Shown: one piece after another, positions 1 through 10,254 of the stretch
Position numbering within the stretch: the first letter of the stretch is position 1
Layout of the letters: the number at the start of each line of letters is the position of its first letter
DNA from: an uncultured Neisseriaceae bacterium
GTDB taxonomy: Bacteria; Pseudomonadota; Gammaproteobacteria; Burkholderiales; Neisseriaceae
Length of the DNA stretch: 64,000 nt
Reading direction: 5' to 3'
NCBI GenBank assembly: GCA_945267035.1
Contig: CALYOS010000001.1
Span: 58,387 to 122,386, forward strand
Made by a program: the position numbers and the translations under genes
The notes under the pieces: model-generated
The model's input: only the letters and a program-made list of their open reading frames with translations
Told to the model about the DNA's origin: nothing
The model's database searches: none

Positions 1-57
1 ACGATTAAAAGCCAACAGCAATTTCGGTTCCTATTATTATTAAGTTGAGTGTATAAA

Positions 58-1509
58 ATGAGTGAATTAAAACATCTTGAGCCCCAATCGGTGTGGCAAT
101 GGTTTGAACGTTTGTGTGCAATACCCCGCCCGACTTTTCATGAGCAGGCGGTGCGGCAGATGTTGGTAGAGGCAGCTGAGCAACGTGGATTAAAAACTGA
201 CGTAGATGCTAAGGGAAATGTGCGCATGATTAAGCCGGCTACAGCCGGTATGGAAGATCGAACACCGGTTGCGTTGCAGGCGCATATGGATATGGTGGCA
301 CAGAAAGGTGAAAAATCTAATCATGATTTTTTGCGCGACCCAATCACTACTCGGATTGAAGATGGCTGGGTATGGGCCAATGATACAACGCTAGGTGCTG
401 ATAATGGAATCGGGCTGGCGATGGGGCTGGCGGTCATGTTTAGTGATGATATTGTTCATCCTGAGTTAACGCTAATTGTGACTGTTGAAGAAGAAGTTGG
501 CATGGGCGGTGCAGAAGCTTTAAGTTCTGACTGGTTGCACATGCCGTATTTGATCAATTTGGATACTGAAGATGCTGGCGAAATTTTTATCGGTTGCGCT
601 GGTGGGCGGGATGCAAGTTTTACTCTGCCGCTGGATTGGCAGTCGGTTGATGCTCGAGCTTGCAGGATTCGGGTATCTGGTTTGCGTGGTGGTCATTCTG
701 GTGTTGATATTGATAAAAACCATGCTAATGCTAATGTTCTTTTAGCTCGAGTTTTGAGCAGTTTGTATTCTTCTATACCTTTTTCTCTAAGTTCTTTTCA
801 CGGTGGCGAGTTGCGCAATGTCATTACGCGCGAAGCAGAGGCTCTGATTGTGGTGGATGAAGAGATAGCACTTGAAGCGGTGTCAGAGATTGCTGCGGCG
901 ATCAAGGCTGAGTGGCCTGAAGAAGAACATTTGCAAATTGAAGCAGAATTTATTGATCTGACTTCGCTACAGGTTGCTTCAGTCGAGAAAACGCAAAAAG
1001 CACTGGATTTATTGTTGTCGGTGCCTAATGGAGTGCTGCGAATGAGCGATGCGTTTGCCGGCGTTGTGGAAACGTCATCAAATATCGGTGTGGTGCAAAC
1101 GACAACAGATGGATTGCATATTCATTGCTTGATGCGTTCGCTGAAGGAAACACCAAAAGATGAATTAAGCTTGCGTTTAACTGCATTGGCACGAATGGCT
1201 GGGGCAGAAATAGCGTTAATGGCTGATTATCCCTCATGGACACCCAATCCTGATTCGGCTTTGTTGAAACTGACCAGTCAGGTCTTCAGGGAGCATTATG
1301 GCAAAGAGCCTCCTTTGCAGATTATCCATGCTGGGCTTGAATGTGGTATTCTGAGCGGAAAAGCGCCAAAATTGGATATGGTATCATTTGGTCCTACTAT
1401 CCGAGCGGCACATTCTCCTAAAGAACGGTTAGAAGTGGCTACGGTGGCAGAATGTTGGTCTATCTTGGTGGATTTATTACGAGTTATGCCACAACGCAGT
1501 CATGAGTAA
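58..1509 (+). CDS. pepD: Aminoacyl-histidine dipeptidase (peptidase D)
   Basis: This is a 483-residue cytosolic M20-family metallodipeptidase that cleaves Xaa-His and other dipeptides. The family metal-site motifs are visible: HMDM near residue 76, GADNG near 114 and the EEEVGMGG stretch near 144, and the length is normal for PepD. An in-frame GTG lies 9 bases upstream, but the ATG at 58 begins with the usual MSEL family start, so I chose it. It stands alone, with about 200 bases before the next gene. I see no terminator directly after it. Confidence 0.93.
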   Translation: MSELKHLEPQSVWQWFERLCAIPRPTFHEQAVRQMLVEAAEQRGLKTDVDAKGNVRMIKPATAGMEDRTPVALQAHMDMVAQKGEKSNHDFLRDPITTRIEDGWVWANDTTLGADNGIGLAMGLAVMFSDDIVHPELTLIVTVEEEVGMGGAEALSSDWLHMPYLINLDTEDAGEIFIGCAGGRDASFTLPLDWQSVDARACRIRVSGLRGGHSGVDIDKNHANANVLLARVLSSLYSSIPFSLSSFHGGELRNVITREAEALIVVDEEIALEAVSEIAAAIKAEWPEEEHLQIEAEFIDLTSLQVASVEKTQKALDLLLSVPNGVLRMSDAFAGVVETSSNIGVVQTTTDGLHIHCLMRSLKETPKDELSLRLTALARMAGAEIALMADYPSWTPNPDSALLKLTSQVFREHYGKEPPLQIIHAGLECGILSGKAPKLDMVSFGPTIRAAHSPKERLEVATVAECWSILVDLLRVMPQRSHE

Positions 1510-1708
1510 AGCATAGTTTGAAGGACATGTTTCACAGATGCCCTGAAGTTTGCTTACGACTAATCTTCATCCTAACGCAAGCAGCTAAATATAACTAGGC
1601 GAAGCTGTGTTAGCAGTTTATTCTGGTGATGGTTTTTTTAACTTGGCTGTGCTTTGGCTACCAAAATATTCTGTTAAACTCAGTTTCGCTGCAAAGAAAT
1701 AGGTGGAT

Positions 1709-2902
1709 ATGAATACACAACAACACGGTCGTCGAAATTTTTTACGTGCCAGTGCAGCCTTAGCTGGTACTGGTTTGTTACAGGCTTGCGGTAACACAGC
1801 CACGACTAATAAGGTGACTACAAACTCTTCACCAACGCCAAATGTTCGTTCTAAATCAGGAGGTTCCTCTTTGCGTTTATTTGCTTGTTCTGGATATGCT
1901 GACAACTCAAGTCGCTGTGAACTCGCGGTGTCGCGTTTAAGCCGTGTCGGTTTTAATGTAAGTAATCAGCAAGCTTACATGCGTCGTTATCAGCGCTTTG
2001 GTGGCAGTGATTTTGAGCGTAGTGCTGATTTTCAGGATGTGGCATCGGGTCGTGTTAGCACGCCTAAAATTTTGCTAGGGATACGCGGTGGCTATGGCGC
2101 AGTACGAATTTTACCCACTATAGACTGGGAAAGTCTGGGTAAGCGCATGCACGAACATGGCACCATGCTCTTTGGTTACAGTGATGTGACAGCAATACAA
2201 TTGGCCTTACTGGCTAAAGGCAAAATGTGCAGTTTTGCTGGTCCCATGTTGTACAGCGATTTTGGGAAGCCGCAGTTAAATGAATTCACAATGCGTTCCT
2301 TTGTGAAAAATTGCACTAATTCGACGATGACGATTTCGGTTAACCAAATTCAAAATCAGCATGTCAGGGCAGAGGGCATATTGTGGGGTGGTAATTTAAG
2401 TGTCTTGGCTTCTTTGGCTGGATCTCCATATATGCCACAAATTAATGGCGGTATTTTGTTTATTGAAGATGTGGGTGAACAACCTTATCGCATTGAACGA
2501 ATGCTCCAAACCTTATATCTCAGTGGGGTATTGAGTCGTCAGCAAGCTATCGTGTTGGGCAGTTTCCGTATGAACGGTATTCGCGATGTCTATGACAGCT
2601 CTTATACTTTAAGTTCAGTGATTCAAACGATGATACGTTTAACCAAGGTACCGGTTCTAACTGGTTTTCCTTTCGGTCATATTGCTGAAAAAGAAACGTT
2701 CCCTTTGGGGGCACAAGCAAGCTTACGTTCAACCAATAATGGTGGATATGAAATTAGTTTTTCCGATTATCCTTATTTGAATGCGGCTTCTTTTGCATTA
2801 GATTCTCTTTTGCCTCCTCCACCTAAAGAGTTGAATACTTTCGAAGGTGGCGACGGGCAATATGGTGGAGATTCTTCTAATGACAGCACAGATTCTATTT
2901 AG
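1709..2902 (+). CDS. LD-carboxypeptidase (S66 family), Tat-exported lipoprotein
   Basis: This 397-residue protein belongs to the S66 family, which removes the terminal D-Ala from murein tetrapeptides. The catalytic elements are visible: Ser158 in GYSDVT, an acidic motif EDVGEQ near 253 and His324 in PFGH. The N-terminus carries a twin-arginine motif (GRRNFLRA) followed by a hydrophobic stretch and a lipobox-like LLQAC with Cys27. That predicts a periplasmic lipoprotein, whereas many LdcA enzymes are cytoplasmic. ATG 1709 is preferred over GTG 1703 because AGG lies 5 bases upstream. The C-terminal tail is rich in Asp, Ser and Gly and probably disordered. Confidence 0.85.
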   Translation: MNTQQHGRRNFLRASAALAGTGLLQACGNTATTNKVTTNSSPTPNVRSKSGGSSLRLFACSGYADNSSRCELAVSRLSRVGFNVSNQQAYMRRYQRFGGSDFERSADFQDVASGRVSTPKILLGIRGGYGAVRILPTIDWESLGKRMHEHGTMLFGYSDVTAIQLALLAKGKMCSFAGPMLYSDFGKPQLNEFTMRSFVKNCTNSTMTISVNQIQNQHVRAEGILWGGNLSVLASLAGSPYMPQINGGILFIEDVGEQPYRIERMLQTLYLSGVLSRQQAIVLGSFRMNGIRDVYDSSYTLSSVIQTMIRLTKVPVLTGFPFGHIAEKETFPLGAQASLRSTNNGGYEISFSDYPYLNAASFALDSLLPPPPKELNTFEGGDGQYGGDSSNDSTDSI

Positions 2903-3174
2903 TCGCTGCTTATTATTTTGTGCAGATGCAGGACTGTTGAGAGAAGGCAGTTTAGGGTGGTGACTTAAGTTGCCGTTGATGGTGTTCACACTGTAAATTA
3001 TTTAGGTTTGCATTACCGTTTCTAAGCTACAGCATTTGGCATTGTGCCATTTGTATGGTTGTTGATGATTGACTGGCTTGATTTTAGTTAATTTAGTGCA
3101 GTGATGATCAATTAAATAAAAAGATAATGGTTTGATGGCAATATTGAAGCCCTTAAATTAGGAATAAGTTGTTT

Positions 3175-4050
3175 ATGATTTTACACCCGAATTTTGATCC
3201 GGTTTTGTTGCATTTAGGACCGCTGGCAATACGCTGGTATGCGCTCAGCTATATTGTCGGGTTCAGTTTGTTTATTTGGTTTGGACGTAAAAAGATTAAA
3301 AGTGGTCATACTTTTATGACCAATGATTTATTGGATGATTTCATCACTTTAGGCGTATTGGGTGTCATTATTGGTGGTCGTCTTGGCTATGTACTGTTTT
3401 ATCAGCCAGGATATTATTTATTAAACCATCCGCTAGATATTTTTAAGGTTTGGCAAGGCGGCATGTCTTTTCACGGTGGCTTTTTAGGCGTATTGGTGGC
3501 CATGTGGTTGTTTGCCAGAAAGCATAAGGTTGGATTCTGGCAGATGGCTGATTTTGTTGCGCCATTAGTTCCTTTGGGGCTGGCGTGTGGTCGCATCGGG
3601 AATTTTATTAATGGTGAGCTTTGGGGCAGGGTAACTGAGCTAAATGCTTTTTGGGCGATGGGCTTTCCAGATGCTTTAAAGGAAGATGAAGCTATGGTGA
3701 TTGAAAATCCGCAAAAATGGGCGGCAATATGGGATCAATACCACTGTCTTCCACGTCATCCATCACAGTTATATGAGTTTGCGCTTGAAGGGATAGTATT
3801 ATTTGTCATAGTTTGGCTATTCTCTCGCAAACCGCGTCCGCTTGGGCAAGTTTCGATGGTCTTCCTCGCTGGTTACGGAATTTTGCGCTTTATTGTTGAA
3901 TTTACACGTGAACCCGATGCATACCTCGGTTTGTTGTTTATGAATTTATCGATGGGGCAACTCTTGAGCCTGCCAATGATTATTATCGGTGTATTCGGCT
4001 ATATTTATGCCGGCAAAAAAGCCAAAGCCAATTTAACGGTTGACCGTTAA
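3175..4050 (+). CDS. lgt: Prolipoprotein diacylglyceryl transferase
   Basis: Lgt transfers diacylglycerol from phosphatidylglycerol to the lipobox cysteine of prolipoproteins at the inner membrane. The 291-residue product has about seven membrane segments, the conserved FHGG region and the family signature [17 protein letters not shown] 3175 follows an AGGAATAAG ribosome site; an in-frame TTG at 3169 is less likely. A rho-independent terminator follows closely, so it is probably monocistronic. Clients in this window would include the LD-carboxypeptidase, Ape1 and the amino-acid binding protein. Confidence 0.95.
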   Translation: MILHPNFDPVLLHLGPLAIRWYALSYIVGFSLFIWFGRKKIKSGHTFMTNDLLDDFITLGVLGVIIGGRLGYVLFYQPGYYLLNHPLDIFKVWQGGMSFHGGFLGVLVAMWLFARKHKVGFWQMADFVAPLVPLGLACGRIGNFINGELWGRVTELNAFWAMGFPDALKEDEAMVIENPQKWAAIWDQYHCLPRHPSQLYEFALEGIVLFVIVWLFSRKPRPLGQVSMVFLAGYGILRFIVEFTREPDAYLGLLFMNLSMGQLLSLPMIIIGVFGYIYAGKKAKANLTVDR

Positions 4051-4065
4051 TTAAATTATTAAGCA

Positions 4066-4104
4066 AAACCGCGATAAACCTAAGTTTTGTCGCGGTTTTT
4101 TTTT
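4066..4104 (+). terminator. Rho-independent terminator after lgt
   Basis: A 9-bp stem (AAACCGCGA with TCGCGGTTT) with a 15-base loop runs into a T tract, 16 bases after the lgt stop codon. Confidence 0.85.
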
Positions 4105-4342
4105 GCGCTAACACTTGTGCTCAGAAAAGTTGTGTAACAATGCAGGCAGGGGGATTGAATACAAATTGTTCATTCCATCAGCGCAACGTTGTCAGTGCTT
4201 AGGCACAGTTTTAGGCTGCAAGGTTGATATTAAGAGTAGTTGATTATTTCAACCTTGTTGCTGCTTTGTTGGCTAACATTTTTGTTCGTTTGAGATGAAA
4301 TCAACTGAGTTTGTACGAAGGCACGGTAAAAATGATCACAGT

Positions 4343-6733
4343 TTAGAGGTTGTCTTTTTGCGCCAATATGCGTCTGCTTCCTCCTAACTCGGTGCCCGAA
4401 ACAATGCCGGCGGCTTCGAGTGCTTCCATCAAATTAGCAGCACGGTTATAACCGATGCGCAGATGGCGTTGCAATGAGGAAATCGAGGTCTTGCGCGTAT
4501 CCAGCACAAATGCGACAGCTTGATCAAATAATTCATCGCTGTTGGCATTAGGGTTGACCTGATTAACGGTGGTTTCAGCCGCTTCTCCAGACAATAGGCC
4601 GTCAACATATTGAGCCGGAGCCTGTTGACGGATAAAATTGACCACAGCGTGGACTTCTTCATCAGAGACAAAAGCGCCATGTAAACGGGTTGGCTCTGCC
4701 TGTCCTGGAGGGAGAAATAGCATATCACCTTTACCTAATAGATTTTCTGCACCCATCTGATCAAGAATGGTGCGACTATCAATTTTACTGGATACCTGAA
4801 AAGACAAGCGTGTGGGAATATTGGCTTTGATTAAGCCAGTAATGACGTCCACACTGGGGCGCTGGGTAGCTAAGATTAAATGAATACCAGCAGCTCGTGC
4901 TTTTTGCGCCAGTCGGGCAATTTGTTGCTCGATTTTTTTGCCTTCCACCATCATCAGATCAGCTAATTCATCGATTACCACCACAATATAGGGCAATTTT
5001 TCCAATGGTTCTGGCTCATCTGGATTGGTGCTAAAGGGATTCACTAACGGTACCTGATTATTTTTCGCAGCCGATACTTTTTCGTTAAAACCATTGATAT
5101 TGCGTACACCAACATGAGCCAATAATCGATAGCGTTTTTCCATCTCGGCAACGCACCAGTTTAAGGCTTGGGCTGCTTCTTTCATGTCGGTCACAACCGG
5201 TGCAAGCAAATGAGGGATACCATCGTAAACGCTTAATTCCAGCATTTTCGGATCCACCATAATAAAACGCACTTCGTCTGGCTGGGCTTTATACAATATG
5301 GACAGGATCATGCAGTTAACCCCGACGGATTTACCCGAGCCGGTGGTACCCGCTACTAATAGATGGGGCATTTTCGCCAGGCTGGCAATGACTGGAGCAC
5401 CAGCGATGTCCTTACCCATTGCCATGGTTAATTTGTCTTCAGCGTTCTGAAAAATGCTGGCATTCAGTATTTCTGCTAGCTGGACATTCTGGCGTACTTC
5501 ATTGGGTAATTCGATACCCATGGTGGTTTTACCGACTATGGTTTCTACTACACGTACACTTTGTACAGATAATGAGCGTGCCAAATCTTTATTTAGATTA
5601 ACAATCTGGCTACCTTTTACTCCTTGCGCAGGCTCAATTTCAAAACGGGTAATGACTGGTCCTGATGTTGCACTAATGACTTCTACGTCAACTCCGAATT
5701 CTTTTAACTTCGTTTCAATATGCTCTGCGGTCAGCTGTAGTTGTTCGGCTTTTACCGCAGGAGCTTGAGGGGCTGGTGTGGCCAATAGATCCACGCTAGG
5801 CAGACTGGTGTGTTCACTGCCAGTACGTACAGTTGGTCTGGCCGCTGTTGCCGCTGTCGCGTTGGCAGTTTGCGCCGAAGCGAATAAATCTGGCTGAATG
5901 GTGGCAGCTGTGCTGACAGTGACTGTCTTACGGTTGCTGGTTGCCAGTGGTGGTTTGGTGATGTGCTGCGCATTGATGTTTTTCGCTTGTTTTACCACGC
6001 GGCGTAAGGTTTTCTGATTAGGAAATGCAGTGATCAAGCGATGAGGTTTGCGCAATAATTTACACCACAGCCACTCTAGTTGGGCGCCGATTTTTTCGAT
6101 CACTGTCAACCAGGAAACCTGCAAAATAAGAGAGACACCAATCAGTATCATGAAGACGCTAATGAGTAAGCTACCTGTCTCTCCGAATAAGTGTTGCAGT
6201 AATTTTCCGCATGTTTGCCCAATCAGACCACCACTGCCAAGTGGTAAATGTTCATCCAGACGGTGGGTGAGGATCAAGTCTTCCAGCACAGGGCTGAAAA
6301 TAAACATGAGAAAAAGACCCAATATGGATAACCAGGCATTATAGTTTTTACCTTCGCTGTTGGCGTTCAGGGAGCGGGCATTTAATGGACGAAAACTGTG
6401 ATACAAGGCAATGGCAACGGCGAAGATACCCCACCATACGGAAAAACCAAATATGTAATAGCCGATATCGGCCAGATAGGCTCCGGTTAACCCAGCCAGA
6501 TTGGCCGGTACATTAGTGGTAGGGATGATCCCACGTGACCAAGCAGGATCATTCATATTGAAGCTGACCAGCGCAAGAAACACGTATAAGGTCACCATTA
6601 ACGCCATCAACCAAAAAATATCGTTAATCAGGTTCATCAACCATGATTGTCTTGTTTTGATTACTTTAGGCTTGGTGGCCAGTGTGGGAGACTGTTTTTT
6701 GCTCGTCGTTTTCTTTTTACGTGTAGTGGCCAT
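4343..6733 (-). CDS. ftsK: DNA translocase FtsK, four-helix paralogue
   Basis: This 796-residue protein couples division to chromosome dimer resolution by pumping DNA at the septum. The order is a Lys-rich N-tail, about four membrane helices (residues 30-210), a short linker rich in Ala, Thr and Pro, the FtsK alpha/beta RecA-like motor with Walker A GTTGSGKS at about 462, and the C-terminal winged-helix gamma domain that reads KOPS sequences. A second FtsK paralogue lies at 41245-44913 with a nearly identical motor but a very different N-terminus. This copy is the one with the canonical membrane domain. It is transcribed alone. Confidence 0.95.
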   Translation of the reverse strand: MATTRKKKTTSKKQSPTLATKPKVIKTRQSWLMNLINDIFWLMALMVTLYVFLALVSFNMNDPAWSRGIIPTTNVPANLAGLTGAYLADIGYYIFGFSVWWGIFAVAIALYHSFRPLNARSLNANSEGKNYNAWLSILGLFLMFIFSPVLEDLILTHRLDEHLPLGSGGLIGQTCGKLLQHLFGETGSLLISVFMILIGVSLILQVSWLTVIEKIGAQLEWLWCKLLRKPHRLITAFPNQKTLRRVVKQAKNINAQHITKPPLATSNRKTVTVSTAATIQPDLFASAQTANATAATAARPTVRTGSEHTSLPSVDLLATPAPQAPAVKAEQLQLTAEHIETKLKEFGVDVEVISATSGPVITRFEIEPAQGVKGSQIVNLNKDLARSLSVQSVRVVETIVGKTTMGIELPNEVRQNVQLAEILNASIFQNAEDKLTMAMGKDIAGAPVIASLAKMPHLLVAGTTGSGKSVGVNCMILSILYKAQPDEVRFIMVDPKMLELSVYDGIPHLLAPVVTDMKEAAQALNWCVAEMEKRYRLLAHVGVRNINGFNEKVSAAKNNQVPLVNPFSTNPDEPEPLEKLPYIVVVIDELADLMMVEGKKIEQQIARLAQKARAAGIHLILATQRPSVDVITGLIKANIPTRLSFQVSSKIDSRTILDQMGAENLLGKGDMLFLPPGQAEPTRLHGAFVSDEEVHAVVNFIRQQAPAQYVDGLLSGEAAETTVNQVNPNANSDELFDQAVAFVLDTRKTSISSLQRHLRIGYNRAANLMEALEAAGIVSGTELGGSRRILAQKDNL

Positions 6734-6822
6734 ATTTTAAATGAATGTTACGGTATGCTGAGTTTGTTTCAAGGCTGTATTATAAAGGTTAAGCTACACT
6801 CTGATTAGGCTCTGTGCTTGTC

Positions 6823-7950
6823 TTAACGGATTTTTGCGGACGATGCAGACCAATACCCGCAACCGAGTATACGTGCTTCTGATGCACCAGTAGCATGATG
6901 AACGCATGCTGGTTGACGATGATACCAACAGGCAGCCAACCAGGCAAAAGCTGCTGCTTCGACCAGTTGAGCTGGTAATTGTAATTCATCGGTGGTGTAG
7001 AGGCTAATATTATGTGAGTGAAGAAGTTGATTTAATGTCTGTTTTAATAAAAGGTTCTGGGCTCCGCCTCCACACACATAAACACTTTGTGCTGTGGGCG
7101 CTGCTTGCACGATAGCCTGAACAACTGTTTGCGCTGTTAACTCAAGCAGGGTGCGCAATACATCTGTTGGTTGCTCGTTTCCTGACAGATATTGATGCAA
7201 CCATTGCAGATTGAACAAATCACGTCCGGTACTTTTGGGATAAGGTTGAGAGAAATAGGGGTGATGTAACATCTGCTGCAAAAGAGCAGGGATGATTTGC
7301 CCTTGTTTTGCTAAGCAACCATCTTGATCATAGTCCTGCTGCCAGTTTTGCTGAACCCATGCATCCATCAACATATTAGCCGGTCCGGTATCAAAACCAA
7401 ATGGAGCGAGTTGTGGTTGCAATATACTGATATTGGCTATACCGCCTAAATTTAGCACCACTCTACTTTGATGTGGGCTGGCAAATACGGCCTGATGAAA
7501 AGCTGGAACCAACGGTGCACCTTGTCCGCCTGCAGCCAGATCAGCACTGCGAAAATCGCCTACGGTAGTGATGTTGGTTAACTCAGTTAACAATGCCCAA
7601 TTCATTAATTGGATGCTGAAATGGTTTTCAGGCTCATGCCGCACGGTTTGACCATGACAGCCTATGGCAGTGATGTCAGCCGCGGTTAACTGTCCGTTTT
7701 GCAGTACTGCACTGACTGCTTTGGCATTAATTTGTGCCAATTGTTGAGCCAGTATGGCAGCCTGATTGATTTCGTTGTTGCTGGGGGTTTGCAACGCCAA
7801 TAATGCTTGTTTCAGGTCGGCAGGATAAGGAATAAACGCATGAGAGCAAATGCCTTCAAAGCGGGTATGGTTCAGTTTGGCTATAACAGCATCCACACCA
7901 TCCATGCTGGTACCGGACATTAAGCCAATATAATATTGTGTTTTGGTCAT
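6823..7950 (-). CDS. anmK: Anhydro-N-acetylmuramic acid kinase
   Basis: AnmK phosphorylates and opens 1,6-anhydro-MurNAc to MurNAc-6-phosphate during murein recycling. The N-terminal phosphate loop GLMSGTSMDGVD and the later GFDTGPANMLMD and CGGGAQN motifs are intact in the 375-residue product. ATG 7950 is chosen over an in-frame TTG at 7962 that overlaps xthA, because the family starts a few residues before the GxMSGTS motif. It begins 8 bases after the xthA stop, so the two are probably cotranscribed and translationally coupled. Confidence 0.93.
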   Translation of the reverse strand: MTKTQYYIGLMSGTSMDGVDAVIAKLNHTRFEGICSHAFIPYPADLKQALLALQTPSNNEINQAAILAQQLAQINAKAVSAVLQNGQLTAADITAIGCHGQTVRHEPENHFSIQLMNWALLTELTNITTVGDFRSADLAAGGQGAPLVPAFHQAVFASPHQSRVVLNLGGIANISILQPQLAPFGFDTGPANMLMDAWVQQNWQQDYDQDGCLAKQGQIIPALLQQMLHHPYFSQPYPKSTGRDLFNLQWLHQYLSGNEQPTDVLRTLLELTAQTVVQAIVQAAPTAQSVYVCGGGAQNLLLKQTLNQLLHSHNISLYTTDELQLPAQLVEAAAFAWLAACWYHRQPACVHHATGASEARILGCGYWSASSAKIR

Positions 7951-7958
7951 AACTGATG

Positions 7959-8723
7959 TCAAGCAAACTGGGCAATGACTGGAGCATGGTCGCTAGGACG
8001 TTCCCAGCCACGTGTCGCCACATCTACAGAAACTTGCTGGAGTGTTGGCACGAGTTTTTGACTGATCAGGATGTGATCGATGCGTAGTCCTAATTTGCGT
8101 CTGAACATATTCATGCGATAGTCCCACCAAGTATAATGTGCTTCGTTCGGATGAAGATAATGCAGGCTGTCGGTTAAACCAAGATCAAGTAATTGTTGGA
8201 ACCAACTTCTTTCCTGTGGTGAACATAACACTTTATTTTGCCATTGTTGTGGATCGTAAACATCGATATCTGTAGGGGCAATATTAAAGTCACCCAGAAC
8301 AATAGTGGCGGGGTTTTGTTTTAGTTCATTGTTGAGGTAGTCATGTAAAGCGTGAAACCACTGTTCTTTATATTTAAATTTATCGCTGTCGATCGATTCG
8401 CCATTAACGCAATAAGCACAGATCACGCGAATATTATTAATCGTGGCTGCAATAATGCGTTTTTGCGGTTCATTCAATGCCGGGATATCGGTACAAATAT
8501 TATCAATTGGCTGTTTGCTCAAAATAGCAACACCGTTATAGGTTTTTTGACCATTCCACGCTGCATGGTAGCCTATGTTGGCAAAATCAGCTTGCGGAAA
8601 TTTATCCTGATCAAGTTTCAATTCTTGTAAAGCTAAAATATCCGGCTGGTTTTCTTCCAGCCAGCGTAATGTATGTGGTAGACGAACATTGAGTGAATTA
8701 ACATTCCAGGTAGCGATTTTCAT
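7959..8723 (-). CDS. xthA: Exodeoxyribonuclease III
   Basis: This is a 254-residue AP endonuclease and 3'-5' exonuclease of the EEP superfamily, acting in base-excision repair. The catalytic landmarks are visible: WNVNSLN at the start, LQELKLD (metal-binding Glu), GDFNIAP and the C-terminal SDHAPV. It is the first gene of a tight pair with anmK. No functional link between the two is obvious, so the pairing is probably transcriptional convenience. Confidence 0.94.
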   Translation of the reverse strand: MKIATWNVNSLNVRLPHTLRWLEENQPDILALQELKLDQDKFPQADFANIGYHAAWNGQKTYNGVAILSKQPIDNICTDIPALNEPQKRIIAATINNIRVICAYCVNGESIDSDKFKYKEQWFHALHDYLNNELKQNPATIVLGDFNIAPTDIDVYDPQQWQNKVLCSPQERSWFQQLLDLGLTDSLHYLHPNEAHYTWWDYRMNMFRRKLGLRIDHILISQKLVPTLQQVSVDVATRGWERPSDHAPVIAQFA

Positions 8724-8845
8724 AGTTGGCTGGCAAGAAGAGCGAAACGCTTATTGTAAGCGTAAAGCGTGGTCAAGTTCTACTTGATATTCAGCTAAAG
8801 CGTGATTATTTTTGAATTTTGCGAAAGCGAATAGGGCAAATACCT

Positions 8846-10171
8846 TCAGTCTAATTGGGCGACGGTGACACTCATATTAGGTACGCTGTTTAATTGTTGC
8901 TTCCAATGTTGTAGTTTCTTCTTAAAGTCTGCCAGTTCTTGAGTATTCAATTTTTTGGTAGGCAGAGCCACGCTAGTTGGATTAACTGGCTGTCCATTGA
9001 TCAATACTTCATAATGTAGATGTGGACCAGTGGAAACACCGGTGCTGCCAACATAACCGATGATTTCACCTGCGCGGATATGTTGTCCGGCACGAATATT
9101 TGCAAACGCGCTCATGTGACCATACAGCGTCTGCATACTATCACTATGACGCAACATAATGGCATTACCATAACCCCCTTTTACGCCTATACTGGTGACC
9201 ACCCCGTCAGAAGGTGCGCGGATGGGTGTTCCACTTGCAACAGCATAATCAATACCGCTATGCATCCGCAGGGTTTGGCGGATAGGGTGAAAACGAATGC
9301 CAAAAGGGGAAGAAATGCGAGCGCCTTCTACCGGTGCACTGGTAAAGCCTTTGCGGGACGGTTTACCATTCTCATCATAATATTGTCCATTATTATCATC
9401 GCCTGTCTCATAGTAATAGGCACGATATAATTGTCCGTGACGGCTGATCTCTGCAGCACGGATGTCGCCGGTACCCAATTGTTGTCCACGATAATACAAG
9501 ATATCATAAATCAGGCGGATTTTATCTCCACTTTCCAGAGTGTTGATATCGATTTTATCGCGAAATATTTCACGCAAAGATTCCCGAATTTCAACCGGAA
9601 TACCAGCTTGAGCCAATGCGCCACGAGCAGAAGTTTTAACCACAACGGCTTTTAGAGTCGGCAATGTTTCAGTGTCAACAGAGTTAATGCCTGCCTGCCA
9701 ATGGTCATCTATTTTTTTCAGCACCACCAGATTTTTTTCACCATTGCCATCATCATTAAAAAACTGGATATCAGTCAGCTTTCCATTATTGTCGGTACGA
9801 ATACTGAATACCTGATTAACCTGCAAATGTTGCACTTGTTTTTTAATCGTTTCTATGCTGGTTATGCGGTTAATTTCTGTTTCACTGATACCAAAGCGGC
9901 CAAGCACCATTTCGATGGTGTCACCCGCTTGTACCACCTCATCACGCCAGAAGTCCAAATTACCCTGAGAGGTTTTAATGTTGACTTCAGGTAGATTGAT
10001 GATGACTTTTTCTGCTCGATAAGTGCTGGTACTTGGTTTTTGGCTGCTTACACTGATGATGATTATGAGCAATAAAAACAATACCAATGCAGCTAAAATA
10101 ACCCAAAATTTGGGTTGCTGTTTGATTTTCTTTTTGATGCAGTTACTTAGCGCAGATATAGATTTCATCAT
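8846..10171 (-). CDS. M23 family murein DD-endopeptidase (MepM-like)
   Basis: This 441-residue protein is anchored by one membrane helix (about residues 23-43) with the rest in the periplasm. The middle part contains an OapA/LysM-like region, and the C-terminal LytM domain keeps the zinc ligands: HSGIDYA (His and Asp) and GPHLHYE. It should cut 4-3 cross-links in peptidoglycan to allow wall expansion. Two adjacent ATG codons start the frame and the first was used. It resembles neisserial zinc metallopeptidases of the same layout. Confidence 0.9.
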   Translation of the reverse strand: MMKSISALSNCIKKKIKQQPKFWVILAALVLFLLLIIIISVSSQKPSTSTYRAEKVIINLPEVNIKTSQGNLDFWRDEVVQAGDTIEMVLGRFGISETEINRITSIETIKKQVQHLQVNQVFSIRTDNNGKLTDIQFFNDDGNGEKNLVVLKKIDDHWQAGINSVDTETLPTLKAVVVKTSARGALAQAGIPVEIRESLREIFRDKIDINTLESGDKIRLIYDILYYRGQQLGTGDIRAAEISRHGQLYRAYYYETGDDNNGQYYDENGKPSRKGFTSAPVEGARISSPFGIRFHPIRQTLRMHSGIDYAVASGTPIRAPSDGVVTSIGVKGGYGNAIMLRHSDSMQTLYGHMSAFANIRAGQHIRAGEIIGYVGSTGVSTGPHLHYEVLINGQPVNPTSVALPTKKLNTQELADFKKKLQHWKQQLNSVPNMSVTVAQLD

Positions 10172-10254
10172 GGATGTGTTTTTCTTAACGACGGGGCTTT
10201 AAAGTTGAAATTAAACGGATTCTCTGTTGATTAGATTAAACTTATTACTATATC

